64,000 nucleotides of DNA from an uncultured Bacilli bacterium (GCA_947588685.1 CANPYM010000004.1:1-64000), one strand, 5' to 3'; shown: positions 9,823 to 21,481, counted from the stretch's first letter. A program made the numbers and translations. The notes: generated by a model not told the origin, from the sequence alone.

Positions 9823-10728
9823 ATGAGCATTTTAAAATGTGAAAAAATATGTAAAAGTTTTGGTAAAAAAGAAGTACTTAAAGATGTAACTTTTGAAGTA
9901 AATGAAGGCGACATTTTAGGCTTTATTGGACCTAATGGCGCTGGTAAGACAACAACGATTAAACTTATCTTAGGTCTTCAAAAAATCACGGCTGGTGAGG
10001 TTACAATTAACGGATTTGATATAAAAAAAGATTTTGTTAAAGCTATTGAACGAGTGGGCGCTATTGTGGAAAACCCAGACTTGTATATGTATTTAACGGG
10101 TCGTGAGAATCTTAAAATGATTGCGCGTCTTTACCATGACATTGACGCTAAAAGAATTGAAGAAGTTATCGCTATTTCCGGATTAGGCAATCGCATTGAT
10201 GATAATGTAAGCAAATATTCTTTAGGAATGCGGCAACGTCTAGGTATTGCAGCTGCGCTACTTCATAGACCTAATTTATTAATTTTAGATGAACCAACGA
10301 ATGGACTTGATCCAGAGGGAATAAGGGAGTTACGTGACCTGCTTACAAAATTGGCCCGAGAAGAGAAGATGGGGATTTTAGTATCCAGCCATAATTTATC
10401 CGAATTAGAAAGCTTTTGTAATCAAATATGCATTATTAAAAATGGTATGATTATTGATAAAACATCTCTTATCGATTTAAAGAAGGAGGTATCTAATTCT
10501 AAATACATTTTAGAACTTGATCATATAGACGGTTTAAAAGATATCATCGATTATTCATATGACGAAATATCACCAACGCAAATTTCTATCAATATCGAAA
10601 GAGAAAAAATACCGGAATTGATAAAAACACTTATCGCTAATGATTACCTTCTTTACCAAATTGTTGAGGATAAGGCCAGCTTAGAAGATGCTTTCTTAAG
10701 AAAGACAGGAGGTAATATCATTGATTAA
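9823..10728 (+). CDS. ABC transporter ATP-binding protein (BcrA/lantibiotic-type exporter)
   Basis: GPNGAGKTT, SLGMRQRLGIAAALLHRPNLLILDEPTNGLDPEG; start at ATG 9823 (MSILKCEKICKSFG). Confidence 0.92.
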   Translation: MSILKCEKICKSFGKKEVLKDVTFEVNEGDILGFIGPNGAGKTTTIKLILGLQKITAGEVTINGFDIKKDFVKAIERVGAIVENPDLYMYLTGRENLKMIARLYHDIDAKRIEEVIAISGLGNRIDDNVSKYSLGMRQRLGIAAALLHRPNLLILDEPTNGLDPEGIRELRDLLTKLAREEKMGILVSSHNLSELESFCNQICIIKNGMIIDKTSLIDLKKEVSNSKYILELDHIDGLKDIIDYSYDEISPTQISINIEREKIPELIKTLIANDYLLYQIVEDKASLEDAFLRKTGGNIID

Positions 10729-12100
10729 TTTACTAAAAAATGAGATTACAAAAGTTATCAAGAAAAAAAGTTTTTTAATTATGGTTATAGTAATGTTTGG
10801 ATATGCTCTTTTAACTAATATTATCTATTTAACTTTAAGTAATGTTGATGAAGTGGAATTTGCCCAAAATGTAGCGAGCACGATTGACGATGACAATCTT
10901 GATCCAGAAACTAAAGCTTATAATGAAGCTTTAAAAGAAACTTATGATTTGGCTCAAAAGTATGAAAAGTCATCTTGGCAATATAATTACGTTATAACTT
11001 ATGATTATGATAACTTAGAGACCATTCATCTTTATGAAGCCTCTCAATTGTTTGATTCTAAAATCTATAATGAGGCTAAAGAAAAGCATGAAAAGATTGT
11101 TTCGCTATTAAAAGAAGATGATTGGAAAAGTGTTGTTAAAATTGAAATGGACGAGTTAAAAGAAGCATTTGAAGAGGGCGATTATACCAAAGAAGAGTAT
11201 GATATTAAATTAGAATGTTTAAAGATGCGTTTAGATCAAAATATTTCTTATGCAAATAGTTATCAAAATGACAATCTGATTAATTATGAAGAAAGTAAAA
11301 TATCTTTATTGGGATATGCTAACGTTGATAAATTAGACGCCGGAGATAAAGAATTTTATCAGGAGCGAAGAGAGACTTATTTAACTAGTGAATATGCTTT
11401 AAAACATAATCTTAATATTACATCAGAAATTAGTCTTCAATCAGTTCTAATGAATTTCTTTGATGAGTTTATGCTTATGATTATCATTATGGTATTTATG
11501 ATAGCTGGATCAATCATGAGTAATGAGTATAATAATGGTACAATTAAACTTTTGCTTGTAAGACCATATAGTCGTATTAAAATATTACTTAGTAAATATA
11601 TAACAGTATTAATTTGTATCCTAATAGCTATCTTAATAATGGTTATTGCTGAACTCTTAATTGGTGGGGTGACATTGGGATTCTCTTCATTATCAAATCC
11701 AGCTTTATACTATAATGCTAAACTTGATACCCTTCAAACATATAATATTTTTGCTTATTTAGGATTAAATATTATTGGTCAATTACCTAATTTAATTATT
11801 TTAGCTACATTAGCATTTGCTATTAGTACCATTTTCTCTAATACAGCTTTAGCAATTATTATGGGTTTTGTTGGCCAGTTTGTTGGTAGTTTATTTAGTA
11901 CTTTTGCAACATCTGATATATGGTGGATTAAATATATTATTTCGCTTAATTGGAACTGGACACCATATTTATTTAAATCTACCCCTAGTATTGAAGGAAT
12001 GTCTTTTATCTTTTCGTTTGTTATTTGTCTAATTTTCCTTTTAGCGATGATTATACCAACATTCTTAATTTTTAAGCATAAAGATATTGTTAATGTTTAA
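10721..12100 (+). CDS. ABC-2 type permease
   Basis: Multi-TM with 'AGSIMSNEYNNGTIKLLLVRPYSRIKILLSKY'; overlaps ATPase gene. Confidence 0.85.
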   Translation: MINLLKNEITKVIKKKSFLIMVIVMFGYALLTNIIYLTLSNVDEVEFAQNVASTIDDDNLDPETKAYNEALKETYDLAQKYEKSSWQYNYVITYDYDNLETIHLYEASQLFDSKIYNEAKEKHEKIVSLLKEDDWKSVVKIEMDELKEAFEEGDYTKEEYDIKLECLKMRLDQNISYANSYQNDNLINYEESKISLLGYANVDKLDAGDKEFYQERRETYLTSEYALKHNLNITSEISLQSVLMNFFDEFMLMIIIMVFMIAGSIMSNEYNNGTIKLLLVRPYSRIKILLSKYITVLICILIAILIMVIAELLIGGVTLGFSSLSNPALYYNAKLDTLQTYNIFAYLGLNIIGQLPNLIILATLAFAISTIFSNTALAIIMGFVGQFVGSLFSTFATSDIWWIKYIISLNWNWTPYLFKSTPSIEGMSFIFSFVICLIFLLAMIIPTFLIFKHKDIVNV

Positions 12101-12102
12101 AC

Positions 12103-12128
12103 GTGAAAGGTATGGCTCATACCTTTTT
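12103..12128 (+). terminator. Rho-independent terminator
   Basis: AAAGGTATG-GCT-CATACCTTTTT. Confidence 0.75.
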
Positions 12129-12175
12129 CGTTGCAACTTTATATAATTTTTTATATAATATATTTAGTGGTGTTT

Positions 12176-13429
12176 ATGGTTAGTTATAAGAGGTATATTA
12201 AATTTGCTTTAGTTATTGTAGGTATTCTTTTAATTGTTTTTGGTTGTGTCCATTTCTTATCAAAAGGATACACTAATAATTATGTACTTAAAGATACATA
12301 TAATATTAAAGAGATATATACAAAAGATGAGCAGAATGAACATGATAATTATTATCTAGAGATTACCCCACCATCAGGAACGACTTATAATTATCAGTTT
12401 TATCATGAATTTGATAATAATAATCAAATTGTTGATGATGTCGTTTACTATGATGGTGAGTATCGTTGCTTACTACCTATTTTAAAAGATGGCGTTAAAG
12501 TTGATTTTGTCTGCTACAAGGATGGTGTTTATACTAATTATCAAGCATTAGTTGGTGTTGATGAGGATTTAGATAATTACATATCAAAGCTAGATAAAAA
12601 AGTATATGATTCTAAGATGTTTAAGGATGATGAGACAAACGCTAAAGAAGAAAATAAAATAACTTATTACCCTAAAAACATTCCTGATGGTTATATTATT
12701 GCTCTATCAACTTTAAAAGGAATTGTTATTGTCTCTGATGGTGAGACGAAAAGCGTTGACATCTTTGATGAAGATATCTATAAACGAGAGATAAGTGCCT
12801 TTAATGAAAACTACTATATAACTGCTGATTATAGTGATAATCAAAATTTCCGGGTTTTTTATGTTGTTGACTTAATAACTGGTAAAGAGAAAATTTTAAA
12901 AGCCCCTGATAATATCTCTTTTGATGCATATATCCAAGGCTTTGTTGGGAATAAGGCATATGTATACGATGTCAATAATGAAAAACAATATGAAATTGAT
13001 TTGGATAATGGCGAGATTAAAGCAATTGGTAGTGCTAGTAGAGGTATTAGCTATTATGATGGCAAATGGTCTTATATAACAGCCGTTAAGGCTAACAATA
13101 AGCTTTTATTCAAAACTTCTAAAGAAACATATACAAATTACGCATCTTTTGATAAAATAGGTAATAAGTTATCCGGTTTTTATTACTTCTATGAAAAAGA
13201 TGAAGATGTATACAATGTATATCGTAGTTTTGTTCAATGGAAAAAATTACGCCGGAAACTATTTACTGTTGATGATTATCGTGAACTAGCTTTTGAAGAA
13301 GATTATATCTTCTATAAAGATGGTGATACCATCAAAATGTATAGTGACTATACCGGTATTAAAACAGTTGTTAAGACAAGTGAATTATCTTTTAATGAGA
13401 ACACTTTGTTTGGCGTATATAAAAAATAA
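12176..13429 (+). CDS. Membrane-anchored protein, unknown function
   Basis: N-terminal TM 'YIKFALVIVGILLIVFGCVHF'; likely start at ATG 12176. Confidence 0.65.
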   Translation: MVSYKRYIKFALVIVGILLIVFGCVHFLSKGYTNNYVLKDTYNIKEIYTKDEQNEHDNYYLEITPPSGTTYNYQFYHEFDNNNQIVDDVVYYDGEYRCLLPILKDGVKVDFVCYKDGVYTNYQALVGVDEDLDNYISKLDKKVYDSKMFKDDETNAKEENKITYYPKNIPDGYIIALSTLKGIVIVSDGETKSVDIFDEDIYKREISAFNENYYITADYSDNQNFRVFYVVDLITGKEKILKAPDNISFDAYIQGFVGNKAYVYDVNNEKQYEIDLDNGEIKAIGSASRGISYYDGKWSYITAVKANNKLLFKTSKETYTNYASFDKIGNKLSGFYYFYEKDEDVYNVYRSFVQWKKLRRKLFTVDDYRELAFEEDYIFYKDGDTIKMYSDYTGIKTVVKTSELSFNENTLFGVYKK

Positions 13430-13505
13430 TTAAGGGTGATATAGTGAAAATAAAACGATGGTGCCTTTTATAGTTATTTTAAATAAATTATAGAAGGAGA
13501 GATTT

Positions 13506-14522
13506 ATGAAAACAATTATAACTGGCGATCGTCCAACAGGGCGTTTGCATTTAGGCCACTATTTTGGGTCTGTTAAAAGTCGTGTTGATTTACAATACGA
13601 TTATGATACATATATTTTAATAGCTGATGTTCAAGCTTTAACGGATAATTTTGAAGCACCCGAAAAGGTACGCAAGAATGTTCATGAACTTGCACTTGAT
13701 TATTTGGCAGCAGGGATTGATCCTAAACATAGCCATATCTATATTCAATCATTAATTCCCGAGGTAGCTGAACTAACAGTTTACTATTCGAATCTTGTTT
13801 CGGTAGCGCGTCTTTATCGTAATCCGACGACTAAAAATGAGGTTAGTCAAAAACAAGAATTATTCGGTGAGAAAGGTGAAAGTATTACCTATGGCTTTTT
13901 AGGATATCCTGTAAGCCAAGCTGCTGATATAACGGCCTTAGATGGTGATTTAGTACCTGTTGGTGAAGATCAGTTACCACATATTGAACAAACGAGAGAA
14001 ATTGTAAGAAAGTTTAATCATATTTATGGTGAGACTTTAAAGGAACCTAGTGCTTACTTAAGTATGACGCCACGAATCAAAGGGTTAGATGGCAATGAGA
14101 AAATGAGCAAGAGTTTAAATAATGCTATTTATCTTGCTGATACAGAAGAGGAAATCTTAAAAAAAGTTATGAGTGCAGTAACGGATCCTAACAAAATTAA
14201 AAAAGATGATCCGGCTAACCCCGATGTTTGTATGGTATATTACTACCATAAATTAATTAATAATAATGTTGATACAATTTGCGCAGAATGTAAGAAAGGC
14301 GCAAGGGGCTGCGTTGCTTGTAAGAAAGAGTTAGCTAAAGCTTTAACTGAGTATTTAAGACCAATGCAAGAGCGTCGTCATTACTATGAAGAACATCCTG
14401 AAGAAGTAGATACTATTTTAAAAGAGGGTACTAAAGCCGCTAAAAAAAGAGCTGAAGAAGTAATGATGCGTGTAAGAGAACATATGAAATTAGATTATTT
14501 TGAAAATAATCTTGATAAGTAG
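13506..14522 (+). CDS. trpS: Tryptophanyl-tRNA synthetase
   Basis: TGDRPTGRLHLGHYFGS and KMSKS motifs. Confidence 0.95.
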   Translation: MKTIITGDRPTGRLHLGHYFGSVKSRVDLQYDYDTYILIADVQALTDNFEAPEKVRKNVHELALDYLAAGIDPKHSHIYIQSLIPEVAELTVYYSNLVSVARLYRNPTTKNEVSQKQELFGEKGESITYGFLGYPVSQAADITALDGDLVPVGEDQLPHIEQTREIVRKFNHIYGETLKEPSAYLSMTPRIKGLDGNEKMSKSLNNAIYLADTEEEILKKVMSAVTDPNKIKKDDPANPDVCMVYYYHKLINNNVDTICAECKKGARGCVACKKELAKALTEYLRPMQERRHYYEEHPEEVDTILKEGTKAAKKRAEEVMMRVREHMKLDYFENNLDK

Positions 14523-14599
14523 CGTAAAATATTATAAAAACAATAGAATTCTGTTGACTTTTCTATTGTTTTTTAGTACAATTCTAGTTGGTACATTTT

Positions 14600-14661
14600 A
14601 TTAATCCCACATTTAGTAAGTCCTGGGAAAACTTACTTTATGTAATGGAGAAAGGATATTT
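14600..14661 (+). promoter_or_regulatory. Possible ribosomal protein L13 leader
   Basis: Hairpin GTAAGT-CCTGGGAAA-ACTTAC (14616-14636) directly upstream of the rplM RBS; L13 leaders are known in Bacilli. Confidence 0.35.
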
Positions 14662-15096
14662 ATGAAAAATTCATATATGCAAAAAAAAGAAGATGTAGTA
14701 CGTAATTGGTATGTTATCGACGCTACGGGTGTTAGCCTAGGTCGTTTAGCTGCTAAAGCATCTAACGTATTACAAGGAAAGCATAAACCTACATATACAC
14801 CACATGTTGATTGCGGTGATTGTGTAATCGTTATTAATGCTTCTAAAGTTAACCTAACAGGTAACAAATTAGATGACAAGATTTATTATAACCATAGTGG
14901 TTATACTGGTGGCTTAAGAGAAAGAACAGCTCGTGATATGGTTGAAAAATACCCAGTTGAAATGATTGAAAGAGCTGTTAAAGGTATGCTACCAAAAACA
15001 AGATTAGGACGTCAAATGTATAAAAAATTATTCGTATATGCTGGTGAGGAGCATCCACATATGGCTCAAAAACCAGAAGTTATGGAAGTTAAATAG
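14662..15096 (+). CDS. rplM: 50S ribosomal protein L13
   Basis: '[39 protein letters not shown]'. Confidence 0.97.
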   Translation: MKNSYMQKKEDVVRNWYVIDATGVSLGRLAAKASNVLQGKHKPTYTPHVDCGDCVIVINASKVNLTGNKLDDKIYYNHSGYTGGLRERTARDMVEKYPVEMIERAVKGMLPKTRLGRQMYKKLFVYAGEEHPHMAQKPEVMEVK

Positions 15097-15107
15097 GAGG
15101 GTTAGGT

Positions 15108-15518
15108 ATGGCAAAAGTATATTGCGGAACAGGTCGAAGAAAATCATCAGTTGCTCAAGTTAAAATGACGGCTGGTAAAGGAAAAATTACTGTTAATGGT
15201 CGTGATGTAAGAGATTTCTTACCATACGAAACTCAAGTTATGGATTTAATGCAACCATTAGTTGCAACGAATAACGAAAATACATTTGATATCGAAGTAA
15301 AAGTTACAGGTGGTGGCTCTACAGGAGCAACGGGTGCTATTCGTTTAGGTATTACGCGTGCACTTCTTGAATACGATGCTGCTAACGAAGGTAATGAAGA
15401 TAGTTACCGTGCCATTTTAAAAAGAGCTGGTTTTGTAACTCGTGACTCACGTGCTAAAGAACGTAAGAAACCAGGTTTAAAAGCTGCTCGTCGTGCACCA
15501 CAATTCTCAAAGAGATAA
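15108..15518 (+). CDS. rpsI: 30S ribosomal protein S9
   Basis: '[26 protein letters not shown]...[17 protein letters not shown]'. Confidence 0.97.
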   Translation: MAKVYCGTGRRKSSVAQVKMTAGKGKITVNGRDVRDFLPYETQVMDLMQPLVATNNENTFDIEVKVTGGGSTGATGAIRLGITRALLEYDAANEGNEDSYRAILKRAGFVTRDSRAKERKKPGLKAARRAPQFSKR

Positions 15519-15520
15519 GA

Positions 15521-15546
15521 AGAACCCATTTTTATGGGTTTTTTGT
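15521..15546 (+). terminator. Rho-independent terminator
   Basis: AACCCA-TTTTTA-TGGGTTTTTT. Confidence 0.75.
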
Positions 15547-15604
15547 TGCTCTAAAATATATAAAAAAAGTAAATTATGATATAATCATACTAGGATGTGA
15601 TGAT

Positions 15605-16375
15605 ATGAAATTAGAAGAATTCGATGAGACTAGAGTTGCAACGATTGAACCATCAGAGGCTGAAAGTGTTGTTCCTAATATGCCTAAGATTGGTATTACA
15701 TGTTTTTCTAAAAAATTAATTGATCATTATGTCGAGATATTTAATGGTGAAAAAATTGCGGAGTTAGCTAATGCTAATGGGCGCATTCCTGTCTATAAAA
15801 TCCATTATCAGGGACACGAGTTTGCTTTATTTATGAGCCGCGTTGGCGCTCCTGCATGCGTCATTTCTTATGAAGAGATGATTGCTAAGGGCCTAGACAA
15901 ATTAATTATGTTTGGCACTTGTGGTGTATTGGATAAAAATATCGAGGACTTGGCTATTATTATTCCAACATCAGCTATTCGTGATGAAGGTACCAGTTAT
16001 CACTATATGAAAGCCAGTGATGAAGTAAGTGTTAATGATAAATATCGGGCGGATTTTATTCATATTTTAAATCATAATCAAGTTACCTATGTCGAGGGTA
16101 AGACGTGGACAACTGATGCTGCATATCGCGAGACGCGATCTAAAGTTCAAAGACGGAAACAAGAAGATTGTATTTGTGTCGATATGGAATGTTCTGCTAT
16201 GAGTGCTGTTAGTAAGTTCCGCGGTAAAGATTTGTTTCAATTTTTCTATGCTGCCGACAATTTAGATAGTGCTACTTGGGATAAACGTAGTTTAGAATGT
16301 GACGACCGTTTAGCCGAAAAAGAAAAAATAATCTATTTAGCTCTCGACTTAGCTATGAAAATAGCTCAAGAATAA
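15605..16375 (+). CDS. Nucleoside phosphorylase (Udp/DeoD-like)
   Basis: 'KLIMFGTCGVLDKNIEDLAIIIPTSAIRDEGTSYHY', 'DMECSAMSAVSKFRG'. Confidence 0.88.
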   Translation: MKLEEFDETRVATIEPSEAESVVPNMPKIGITCFSKKLIDHYVEIFNGEKIAELANANGRIPVYKIHYQGHEFALFMSRVGAPACVISYEEMIAKGLDKLIMFGTCGVLDKNIEDLAIIIPTSAIRDEGTSYHYMKASDEVSVNDKYRADFIHILNHNQVTYVEGKTWTTDAAYRETRSKVQRRKQEDCICVDMECSAMSAVSKFRGKDLFQFFYAADNLDSATWDKRSLECDDRLAEKEKIIYLALDLAMKIAQE

Positions 16376-16441
16376 TTTTATAGTTTGTATAAAATAAAAG
16401 TTATGTTATAATATGATGGCTATATTGAAAAGAGGAAGATT

Positions 16442-18076
16442 ATGAAAATAAAAACTGTATCAGGAACGCCAGAGTCATTTAAGGATTTTTTTCCACCTGA
16501 AGAGTTGTTTCATCCCGATTCATTTTATGATAGTGAATGGACTTTAGGTGGTGGTTATGATTTAGATGAACCTGAAGTTGATATGTTAGTTATCAATGCT
16601 AAAGAGATAAATGGTAAGAATGCTTATCTAGAGTTTTTGGATAAACATTACTTTAAACCTTTACGTTCAGCGATTGTATCATCAATTCCCATTAAGAATT
16701 TTTATCCTAAAATTGCTCTTAATGTCGACTATGACAAAGGTGAAAGAAGAGTAGCTTTTTCCTATGGCCAATTTGTTCGTCAATTAATGCTTAGTTTGAT
16801 AAACATTAAGTATGCCCAGGAAGCTTTCGGAGAAGTAAAAGATGATTCGTATGAATATGTTATTAATGTAGCTAGAACTTTTTTGCGCGATGAACTTAAA
16901 CGATTAAATGATGTTAAAGAACATTTACAAGCGTCAAAATATTATCGTGACGCGAAAGAAAACTATGATTACTTCTTAAAAGAAACCCAAAAATATGTTT
17001 CTTTTCCAACTTTTCTTCAACTAAAAATTGACTCAACTAGTTCCTTAATTTTTTCTTTAAAATTTTGTGGCAATATTTTTAATAAGAGTCTTGATGAACA
17101 AGCCCTTGTAGATTGCTTTGATTATGATAAGCTTTGTCTTATGGCTTGCTACAGTGCTTTAGATGCCTGTGCCTTTACGGAAAAGACGACTAATCTTGTT
17201 GATGGTAGTGCGACATATGTAAGTAAATATCTATATGTTGTTGATTTATATAGGAAAATAGAACCTAATTATAATCCTTTTGCTATCGTTATTGATCATA
17301 AAACAGGAAAGAAAAAAGTTATTCACATTGAAGACATCAAAAAAGCTTATGATCAATTGATTAGTCGGCATCCTGACTATGGTGTTGTTATGACTGATAC
17401 CCATAAAATCATAATGATTTTAAAAGCTAATGGTTATACTGATGAAGAGATTGAAGCTTTTGATACAAGTAAAAAGAAAGATCAAGAAACCTTAGAAAAA
17501 TTATATGAAAAATTTGAGGCTGATCGTGAGTTAGCAGCCAACTGGGAGTTTATGCCTAAAGGTGAAGATGAAAAGGAAAGAGAACCTTCTTCTAAACCTC
17601 GTCATCATTTAGAAGGGGCATCAGCCGCTTCAACTGAAAGAGCACGTCGTTTAGCTATCGGTTGGGAATATTTAGCAGCATCAAACTATTTGTATCATTT
17701 ATCAGGTATTAATAAATTTGCTGGCTATCATGCTTATATCTATCCGACGAAAAAGGTTGTCTTTGAAGCGATGGAAAATGATAAGTCATCTTTTGTACCA
17801 TCAACGGCAACCTATATTATGACTTTGGATAATTTTATTGAATTATCAAAATTAAGTAAACCAGAAATTATTGCTTTAATGAAAGGTGATAGCATCGGTT
17901 CAACACCAATTAATGTTAGAAGACTTTATCATCGTGAGAATATGGAACGTTGGAAGCAAGATTTAGCGCGAGCTATCAGTGGTCAAGAATATACGCATGA
18001 AGTAAAAACGTATATTGATGCTTTACTTAGTGAAGAACAATTACGAAGAGGAGGTCGTCAGAATGTCCTTAGCTAG
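16442..18076 (+). CDS. Hypothetical protein
   Basis: Long ORF, no family recognised. Confidence 0.7.
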   Translation: MKIKTVSGTPESFKDFFPPEELFHPDSFYDSEWTLGGGYDLDEPEVDMLVINAKEINGKNAYLEFLDKHYFKPLRSAIVSSIPIKNFYPKIALNVDYDKGERRVAFSYGQFVRQLMLSLINIKYAQEAFGEVKDDSYEYVINVARTFLRDELKRLNDVKEHLQASKYYRDAKENYDYFLKETQKYVSFPTFLQLKIDSTSSLIFSLKFCGNIFNKSLDEQALVDCFDYDKLCLMACYSALDACAFTEKTTNLVDGSATYVSKYLYVVDLYRKIEPNYNPFAIVIDHKTGKKKVIHIEDIKKAYDQLISRHPDYGVVMTDTHKIIMILKANGYTDEEIEAFDTSKKKDQETLEKLYEKFEADRELAANWEFMPKGEDEKEREPSSKPRHHLEGASAASTERARRLAIGWEYLAASNYLYHLSGINKFAGYHAYIYPTKKVVFEAMENDKSSFVPSTATYIMTLDNFIELSKLSKPEIIALMKGDSIGSTPINVRRLYHRENMERWKQDLARAISGQEYTHEVKTYIDALLSEEQLRRGGRQNVLS

Positions 18077-18527
18077 TTATATTATGGATGCTTTTCTTAA
18101 AGAAGAAGATGTTATTAAAGAATTACTTGCTATTGATAATCAAGTTTGTATGACGACGCTAACTTATGATGAGTTATATAAGCAACTTAATGATGCCTCA
18201 CCACTTAATGATCTTAACTATGATTGTGTTATGTTAACTGATGGGGATCCAGATACGGTATATGAAGCTTTAGTCAATAACGCTTGTAACATTTTAAGTT
18301 TACATATTGATAATAGCTTTTTAGGAATTAATAAATGGCTTGTTAATCAAGCTTATAAGTATTATGGAGATCAGGATATTAGCCTTAAATTAACGCTTGA
18401 TGAAACCGATAACTATAGTAAATATAAGGGTATTCAAACTAAAATAGTCATCTATGGCTTTGATGAGTTTGCCTTTGGGACTAAAGAATTATTTGACGGT
18501 CAAGATGTCTTAATTGTAAGTAGATAG
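18063..18527 (+). CDS. Hypothetical protein
   Basis: ORF; GAGGAGG RBS before ATG 18063, overlaps upstream gene. Confidence 0.65.
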   Translation: MSLASYIMDAFLKEEDVIKELLAIDNQVCMTTLTYDELYKQLNDASPLNDLNYDCVMLTDGDPDTVYEALVNNACNILSLHIDNSFLGINKWLVNQAYKYYGDQDISLKLTLDETDNYSKYKGIQTKIVIYGFDEFAFGTKELFDGQDVLIVSR

Positions 18528-18536
18528 GATGGTTTT

Positions 18537-19280
18537 ATGTTAGAAGATAAAATTGCTATTGTAACAGGGGGAACACGTGGAATTGGTTTAGCAATCGTAA
18601 GAAAGTTCCTAGATAACGGAGCTAAAGTCATTTTGCTTGGCAGTCGTGAAGAGAGTGTCAATAAAGCAATCGATTTACTACGCAATGAAAATGAAACTTA
18701 TGAAGTAACCGGTTATTATCCCAATTTATGTAAAGAGAGTGAAGTCGATGAAATGTTTAAAGATGTCATCGATAAATATGGCCGTATTGACATTTTAGTT
18801 AATAATGCTGGTGTTACATCGACAACCCCAATTGAGGAATATACGATTGAAGATTATGATAAAACAATGGATATTAATACTAAAGCTACCTTTGTTTGTT
18901 CTAAAGGAGTCGTTAAGTATATGAAAGAAGAGGGGAAAGGCGCTATTATCAACACTAGTTCGATGGTAAGCTTATATGGACAACCTCGTGGCGTTGCCTA
19001 TCCGATGTCTAAATATGCTGTAAATGGCTTAACGAAATCCTTAGCCCGGGAACTTGGTAAATATAATATTCGCGTTAATGCTGTTAGCCCTGGTGTAACT
19101 AATACGGATATGGTAGCTAATTTACCTAAAGAGTATATTGAACCGCTTCTTAAAACGATTCCTTTAGGAAGAATTGGTGAACCTGAAGAACTTGCCAATG
19201 CCTATTTGTTCTTGGCAAGTGACCTAGCTTCTTATATAACGGGAGCTATCCTACAAGTAGATGGGGCGGCGATGAATTAA
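18537..19280 (+). CDS. SDR-family oxidoreductase, FabG-like
   Basis: [15 protein letters not shown], YxxxK ([10 protein letters not shown]). Confidence 0.92.
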   Translation: MLEDKIAIVTGGTRGIGLAIVRKFLDNGAKVILLGSREESVNKAIDLLRNENETYEVTGYYPNLCKESEVDEMFKDVIDKYGRIDILVNNAGVTSTTPIEEYTIEDYDKTMDINTKATFVCSKGVVKYMKEEGKGAIINTSSMVSLYGQPRGVAYPMSKYAVNGLTKSLARELGKYNIRVNAVSPGVTNTDMVANLPKEYIEPLLKTIPLGRIGEPEELANAYLFLASDLASYITGAILQVDGAAMN

Positions 19281-19906
19281 TGAATAAAGATATATTAAGA
19301 GATTTATCATATGGTGTCTATGTTATTAGTAGTAAAAAAGATAAGCGAGATGTTGGATGTATCGCTAATAGCGTGATGCAAATAACATCAAATCCGGTAA
19401 CACTAGCTATAAGTATTAATGTTGATAACTTTACGAATCAAGCTATTAAAGAAAGTGAAGAGTTTGTCTGTATGGTTTTACCAAATGATATTGATAATAA
19501 TGTTATTGGAACGTTTGGTTTTAAGACAAGTGCGGAAGTAGATAAGTTTGAAAAGATGGACACAGTTGAAGTAGATGGCTATCCTATTTTAAAAGATGCC
19601 ATTGGTTATATGCGGTGTAAATTAATTAAACAAGTCGATATGAATACGCATACTATTTTTGTCGGTGAAGTTATTAGTTCAGATAAACTTAATACGAAAG
19701 AACCGATGACATATGCTTATTATCATCAAGTCAAAAAAGGTAAAAGTCCAGCTAAAGCTCCAACATATATTGAAGAAGAGGTATCAGGCAAAAAGAGGTA
19801 TGTTTGTCCTATTTGTGGCTATGTCTATGAAGAAGGCGAAATGCCTGATGATTTCGTTTGTCCTATTTGTGGCGCACCTAAAAAAGTCTTTAAAGAGGTA
19901 TCATAA
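19280..19906 (+). CDS. Flavin reductase-rubredoxin fusion (high molecular weight rubredoxin)
   Basis: Flavin-reductase-like N-terminus; C-terminal rubredoxin '[31 protein letters not shown]'. Confidence 0.9.
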   Translation: MNKDILRDLSYGVYVISSKKDKRDVGCIANSVMQITSNPVTLAISINVDNFTNQAIKESEEFVCMVLPNDIDNNVIGTFGFKTSAEVDKFEKMDTVEVDGYPILKDAIGYMRCKLIKQVDMNTHTIFVGEVISSDKLNTKEPMTYAYYHQVKKGKSPAKAPTYIEEEVSGKKRYVCPICGYVYEEGEMPDDFVCPICGAPKKVFKEVS

Positions 19907-19962
19907 CCTCTTTTATTTTAAAATAAAAAAATGTATGATATACTAATGACGAGGGGATAAGT

Positions 19963-20838
19963 ATGTTACGTGTAAGTGATGAATGGCAAGATTATGAATG
20001 CTTGGATGCCGGAAATGGTGAGAAACTAGAGCGTTGGAAAGACGTTATTTTAAGACGTCCTGATCCTCAAGCAATGTGGTTAGTCGATATGAAAACCTCG
20101 CTATGGAATAATCCTGACGGCCAATATTTTCGTAGTAATAAAGGTGGTGGCCATTGGGAGTTTCATAAAGAACTTAAGGATTATTGGACCGTTTCATATA
20201 AAGAATTGACTTTTAAAGTTAGTCCAACTAATTTTAAACATACAGGTCTCTTCCCTGAACAAGCCGCCAACTGGGACTTTATGATGGATAAAATAAGAAA
20301 AGCTAACCGCCCTATTCGGGTTTTAAATCTTTTTGCGTATACAGGAGCAGCGACAATGGCTTGTGCGAAAGCTGGCGCCACGGAAGTTGTTCAAGTTGAT
20401 GCTTCTAAAGGTATGACAGAGTGGGCTAAAGAAAATATGCATTTAAGTAACTTAGATGACTGTCATATCCGTTTTATCGTTGATGATTGTTTAAAGTTTG
20501 TCGAACGTGAAGCGCGCCGTGGTCGCAAGTATGATGCCATTGTTATGGATCCACCTAGTTATGGTCGGGGACCTAATGGCGAGGTATGGAAGTTTGAACA
20601 TAATCTTGATAAATTAATTAATGCTTGTATGAATATTTTAAGCGATAAGCCTCTATTCTTTTTAATTAATGCCTATACAACGGGAATCTCTAGTACTGTT
20701 TTATATAACATTTTAAAAATGACCTTGGACGTTAAATATCAAGGCGAAGTCGATGCTGGTGAGATTGGTCTTCGCATTACGAATAACAATTTAATATTAC
20801 CTTGTGGTATTTATGGAAGATGGCAGAGCAATGATTGA
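19963..20838 (+). CDS. Class I SAM-dependent methyltransferase (RlmI/K-like)
   Basis: 'VLNLFAYTGAATMACAKAGATEVVQVDASKGMTEWAKEN', 'DAIVMDPPSYGRGP'. Confidence 0.88.
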   Translation: MLRVSDEWQDYECLDAGNGEKLERWKDVILRRPDPQAMWLVDMKTSLWNNPDGQYFRSNKGGGHWEFHKELKDYWTVSYKELTFKVSPTNFKHTGLFPEQAANWDFMMDKIRKANRPIRVLNLFAYTGAATMACAKAGATEVVQVDASKGMTEWAKENMHLSNLDDCHIRFIVDDCLKFVEREARRGRKYDAIVMDPPSYGRGPNGEVWKFEHNLDKLINACMNILSDKPLFFLINAYTTGISSTVLYNILKMTLDVKYQGEVDAGEIGLRITNNNLILPCGIYGRWQSND

Positions 20839-21481
20839 TGTTTTATATGAAGATAATCATATTATCGTCGTCATTAAAAAGGTCAATGTTCCAACCCAAG
20901 CTGATGATAGTAAAGATTTAGATATGCAAACGATGATTAAGAATTATTTAAAAGAAAAATATCATAAACCAGGGAACGTCTATTTAGGTATTGTTCATCG
21001 TTTGGATCGCCCGGTTGGTGGGGTGATGGTCTTTGCTAAAACAAGTAAAGCGGCATCAAGGCTAAGTGAAGAAGTAAGAACTCATCAACTAACTAAGAAA
21101 TATTATGCTGTTGTTTTAAATGCGATAGAAGATAAAGCTACTTTAAAAGATTACCTTTTAAAAGATAATAAAACTAATATGGTTAGTGTTAATGATAAGG
21201 GAAAAGAAGCCGTTTTAAACTTTGAAAAAGTCGCGACGAAAGATAATTTAAGCCTTGTTAGTATTGATTTAAAAACAGGTAGATCCCATCAAATTCGTGT
21301 TCAAATGTCGCATCATGGTAATCCTTTGTATGGTGATCAAAGATATAATAAAGAAGCTAAGGTTGGGGAACAAATTGCCTTGTTTGCCTATTCTTTATCT
21401 TTTCATCATCCGATAACCAAAGAGGTAATGACTTTTAATTTACCTCTACCTAATCAATATCCATTTAGTTTATTTAAATAG
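20831..21481 (+). CDS. RluA-family pseudouridine synthase
   Basis: 'IVHRLDRPVGGVMVFAKTSKAASRLSEE', 'TGRSHQIRVQMSHHGNPLYGDQRY'. Confidence 0.93.
   Translation: MIDVLYEDNHIIVVIKKVNVPTQADDSKDLDMQTMIKNYLKEKYHKPGNVYLGIVHRLDRPVGGVMVFAKTSKAASRLSEEVRTHQLTKKYYAVVLNAIEDKATLKDYLLKDNKTNMVSVNDKGKEAVLNFEKVATKDNLSLVSIDLKTGRSHQIRVQMSHHGNPLYGDQRYNKEAKVGEQIALFAYSLSFHHPITKEVMTFNLPLPNQYPFSLFK

Noticed and set aside
14613-14879. Minus-strand ORF antisense to rplM
   Set aside because: Overlaps the conserved ribosomal protein coding region.
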